Shown here: piece by piece, positions 61,823 to 64,000 of the stretch
Numbering within the stretch: position 1 is the stretch's first letter
Layout of the letters: each line of letters starts with the position of its first letter
NCBI RefSeq assembly: GCF_001592965.1
Contig: NZ_LRPC01000028.1
Coordinates: forward strand, 1,054,001 to 1,118,000
Source of the DNA: Roseivirga spongicola
Lineage (GTDB): Bacteria; Bacteroidota; Bacteroidia; Cytophagales; Cyclobacteriaceae
DNA length: 64,000 nucleotides
Direction of reading: 5' to 3'
Translations under genes and position numbers: made by a program
The notes under the pieces: model-generated
Told to the model about the DNA's origin: nothing
What the model saw: only the letters and a program-made list of their open reading frames with translations
The model's database searches: none

Positions 61823-62734
61823 ATGCCAAAGCCGAACATGCTCCACATTTCATCCATCAGCCGATTGCATGAATTGGCTGGATTCGACAAACCCTCACAT
61901 CCGCTAATAAGCATTATTAATGTGGCAGATTGGGAGATTACGGAAGAAATGTTGGAGCTAAAAATGACTAGCGATTTGTACAGCATAGGCCTCAAAGATA
62001 AAAGCTGTGGCCTGCAGTACGGTAGAAATCACTATGACTTTGATGAAGGGGTTATGTTCTTCACTTCACCCAATCAGGTGCAGTCTGTGGAACAAACACA
62101 AAAACGAAATGAAGTTCAAGGTTGGATGCTTTTCTTTCATCCAGATCTGATTAGAAACACAGATCTAGGCCGGAATATCGATAACTATAGATTCTTCGAT
62201 TATGAAGTACATGAGGCACTCCATCTCTCAGAAGCCGAGCAGGCAACTATCACCAATTGCGTAAAACTGATAGAGCAAGAAGTTGGCGAACGAATTGACA
62301 ACCATAGCCAAACTGTCATAGCCTCTTCCCTCACCTTGCTTCTGGATCTTTCTCAGCGGTATTATGCTAGACAGTTTAATACGCGTTCGGCACAAAACAA
62401 CGATTTACTCAGTCAGTTTCAACAGCTTTTAAATCAATACTATCAGCAAGGTTTATTAAGCGAAAGTGGTGTTCCTAGCATTGACTATTTTGCCGAACGC
62501 ATTAATCTTTCGGCTAACTATTTAAGCGATGTTCTAAAGAAAGAAACGGGGCAACATGCAAAAGATCATATCAATAACTTCATTATAGATAAAGCGAAAA
62601 TCCTCTTGTTGAGCGAACAACATTCTATCAGCGAAATAGCCTATTCCCTCGGCTTTAATTACCCGCACTACTTCAGCCGACTATTCAAAAGCAAAACCGG
62701 AATGACGCCTCAAGCTTATAGGCAGGTGGATTAA
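61823..62734 (+). CDS. AraC family transcriptional regulator
   Basis: Encodes 303 residues. N-terminal cupin-like ligand domain, then a double helix-turn-helix (about 205-300) with FAERINLSANYLSDVLKKETG and ISEIAYSLGFNYPHYFSRLFKSKTGMTP. It likely controls the upstream SDR gene. Confidence 0.9.
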   Translation: MPKPNMLHISSISRLHELAGFDKPSHPLISIINVADWEITEEMLELKMTSDLYSIGLKDKSCGLQYGRNHYDFDEGVMFFTSPNQVQSVEQTQKRNEVQGWMLFFHPDLIRNTDLGRNIDNYRFFDYEVHEALHLSEAEQATITNCVKLIEQEVGERIDNHSQTVIASSLTLLLDLSQRYYARQFNTRSAQNNDLLSQFQQLLNQYYQQGLLSESGVPSIDYFAERINLSANYLSDVLKKETGQHAKDHINNFIIDKAKILLLSEQHSISEIAYSLGFNYPHYFSRLFKSKTGMTPQAYRQVD

Positions 62735-62806
62735 TTCAACACCAAACCCCTTGGTTTTGCACCATTTCTCTTACACTATTGTTACCCTTGCAAACCAAGC
62801 AGATAG

Positions 62807-63379
62807 GTGAATCACAATAATCAGATTTTTGAGTTCTTCAACAGCAAATTCCCATTCAATCAGGAAGGGCTGACTGAGTTTTCTAAGGCTTTCAAAACCA
62901 AAACCTACAAAAAGGGTAGTTTGATTGTAGGCAAAGATGAAACGGAAAATCATCTGAGGTTCGTCAGTCAAGGCATTGTTCGCGAATATTTTGCCCATGA
63001 AGAGCGAGAAATGAACACTCAGTTTTATCTGGAAGGAGAATTTACTACAGACTTTCATTTACTGCTTAACCAAGGTAAAAGGCGTAAGTATCAGGAAAGC
63101 CTTACCGATACAACAATTAAGCAAATGGATAGCGCAACCTTCTACGAGTTTATGGTGCGCTATAAATGTGGGAAAGAGTTTGTAGACGAGATATTCAGCC
63201 AAAATATAATGCTAAGAGAACAAGAAGAGTTCAAGCATTTCAGCCTCACTCCAGATGAACTTTATCTCGATTTGTTAAACACCAAGCCCGAATGGCTACA
63301 GCAAATACCGCTTTACCATATTGCTACTTATTTAAGAATGACACCCGAAACATTGAGTCGTATTCGCAAAAGAAATTGA
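62807..63379 (+). CDS. Crp/Fnr family transcriptional regulator
   Basis: Encodes 190 residues from a GTG; no ATG is available before the domain. The N-terminal cyclic-nucleotide-type beta-barrel (YKKGSLIVGKDETENHLRFVSQGIVREYF) and a short C-terminal helix-turn-helix (IATYLRMTPETLSRIRKR) are typical of Bacteroidota Crp-like proteins. Effector unknown. The class III cyclase at 50.7 kb could in principle supply a cyclic nucleotide, with no direct evidence. Confidence 0.86.
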   Translation: MNHNNQIFEFFNSKFPFNQEGLTEFSKAFKTKTYKKGSLIVGKDETENHLRFVSQGIVREYFAHEEREMNTQFYLEGEFTTDFHLLLNQGKRRKYQESLTDTTIKQMDSATFYEFMVRYKCGKEFVDEIFSQNIMLREQEEFKHFSLTPDELYLDLLNTKPEWLQQIPLYHIATYLRMTPETLSRIRKRN

Positions 63380-63432
63380 TTTGAATCAAGGCATTTGGCA
63401 AGCCTCGCTTTGAACTTTGCACAAAAAAAGAA

Positions 63433-64000
63433 ATGAAAGTTCATCATCTCAGAAATGCAACCTTAGCCATAGAAACTCAGCGTCAGGTAATTTTGGTAGA
63501 CCCTATGCTGAGTAAAAAGGGAACGAGTGCGCCATTTACACTTTTTAGGTTCAAGCCAAGAAAAAACCCTCTGGTAGACCTACCTGCAAACGCTTTTGAT
63601 ATACTGGAGAAGGTTACGCACTGCCTCATCACCCACCTTCACCCTGACCATATTGACGATGAAGGCGTGGCCTTTTTAAAAGAAAGAAATATTCCTGTGG
63701 TGTGCAGCGCTTTAGATGTAGCCAAACTGAAGAAAAAGGGCCTTAACGTTACAGAAACCCTAGAATATGGAGAAACAAAGCACTATTTGGGTGGAAGCAT
63801 CTCTGGAGTGAAGGCTGTACATGGCTACGGCTTTGTAAAGCACATTGCGGGCAATGTTATGGGCTACCATTTGGCTCTTCCTGATGAAAAATCAATTTAC
63901 ATTAGTTCTGATACCGTTTACACCGAACATGTAGATAAGGCATTAAAACAGTACAAACCAGATATTACTGTTTTGGCTGCAGGTATGGCTCAGCTAGATT
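63433..64000 (+). CDS. MBL-fold metallo-hydrolase, 3' end outside window
   Basis: The frame from the ATG at 63433 stays open to the window end (about 189 codons). The metal motif THLHPDHIDD is the HxHxDH signature of the metallo-beta-lactamase fold, and VKAVHGYGF and YISSDTVYTE give the next ligand regions. The start VHHLRNATLAIET suits the YtnP/UlaG-like cytosolic hydrolases. Substrate unknown. Confidence 0.82.
   Translation, partial: MKVHHLRNATLAIETQRQVILVDPMLSKKGTSAPFTLFRFKPRKNPLVDLPANAFDILEKVTHCLITHLHPDHIDDEGVAFLKERNIPVVCSALDVAKLKKKGLNVTETLEYGETKHYLGGSISGVKAVHGYGFVKHIAGNVMGYHLALPDEKSIYISSDTVYTEHVDKALKQYKPDITVLAAGMAQLD

Overview
The window is a piece of a Bacteroidota chromosome, most likely from a marine Cytophagales-type organism. 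The reasons are an AT-rich base composition, many short lipoproteins with a Cys lipobox, start sites without clear Shine-Dalgarno sequences, several close matches to the Bacteroidota -7 promoter element (TAnnTTTG), a SufBCDSE operon with a bacilliredoxin, and intergenic palindromes typical of this phylum. The assignment is made from sequence style alone and no species is claimed.

Layout. 1-2.5 kb: end of a metal-efflux (CusB-like) locus with a His-tailed small lipoprotein, a HupE/UreJ protein and a membrane-anchored protein. 2.7-12.4 kb: M28 peptidase, two exo/endonuclease/phosphatase-fold lipoproteins, an NRAMP relative lacking the metal-binding residues, a 2OG-Fe(II) oxygenase, D-Ala-D-Ala ligase, GNAT, an epimerase-like protein and an outer-membrane protein with PagL-like features. 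12.6-15.0 kb: pxpABC (5-oxoprolinase). 15.0-21 kb: small secreted protein, queA, MscS channel, trkA-trkH. 21-29 kb: DEAD-box helicase, two tandem TonB-domain lipoproteins, AraC regulator, VOC protein, fatty-acyl-CoA ligase, TlpA-like lipoprotein. 28.9-29.7 kb: a non-coding locus with two tRNA-like repeats, a branched structured spacer and a terminator. 29.7-37.5 kb: an Lrp regulator and the suf operon (sufB, four-helix-bundle gene, sufC, sufD, sufS, sufE, SDR, sufT-like, bacilliredoxin). 37.8-41.6 kb: small exported proteins, a lipoprotein and a carotenoid-desaturase-like oxidoreductase. 41.7-45.9 kb: PTPS/QueD, folE, a divergent SDR and a membrane pyrophosphatase. 46-51.7 kb: MacA/MacB-like pair without ATPase, ABC-F protein, ferredoxin-cyclase fusion. 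51.7-61 kb: a repeat-rich accessory stretch with a possible two-gene HEPN/AbiJ-like defence unit, cysE-cysM, a subclass-B1-like metallo-beta-lactamase between dispersed repeats, a hydrolase, YdeI-like and VOC proteins. 61-64 kb: SDR, AraC and Crp-type regulators and the start of an MBL-fold hydrolase cut by the window end.

The most unusual items are two. First, heptad-phased inverted repeats (units close to GTTYAAN) bracket the four-helix-bundle gene between sufB and sufC. A second pair of such arrays, with only 5 nt between them, lies farther down the same operon. Together they look like a filled and an empty site of one undescribed insertion unit. Second, on the minus strand at 29.15-29.54 kb there is a short RNA locus of two class-II tRNA-like cloverleaves that differ by a palindrome in the D-arm region, separated by a three-way-junction element and followed by an intrinsic terminator. 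A conserved 36-bp upstream box shared by two distant paralogous secreted-protein genes is a third candidate for new biology.

Functional links: FolE supplies the substrate of PTPS/QueD, and QueA acts late in queuosine synthesis, so the window holds two parts of that pathway. MscS and TrkAH form an osmotic block. The suf operon carries the full scaffold, sulfur donor and carrier set with a thiol-redox protein.
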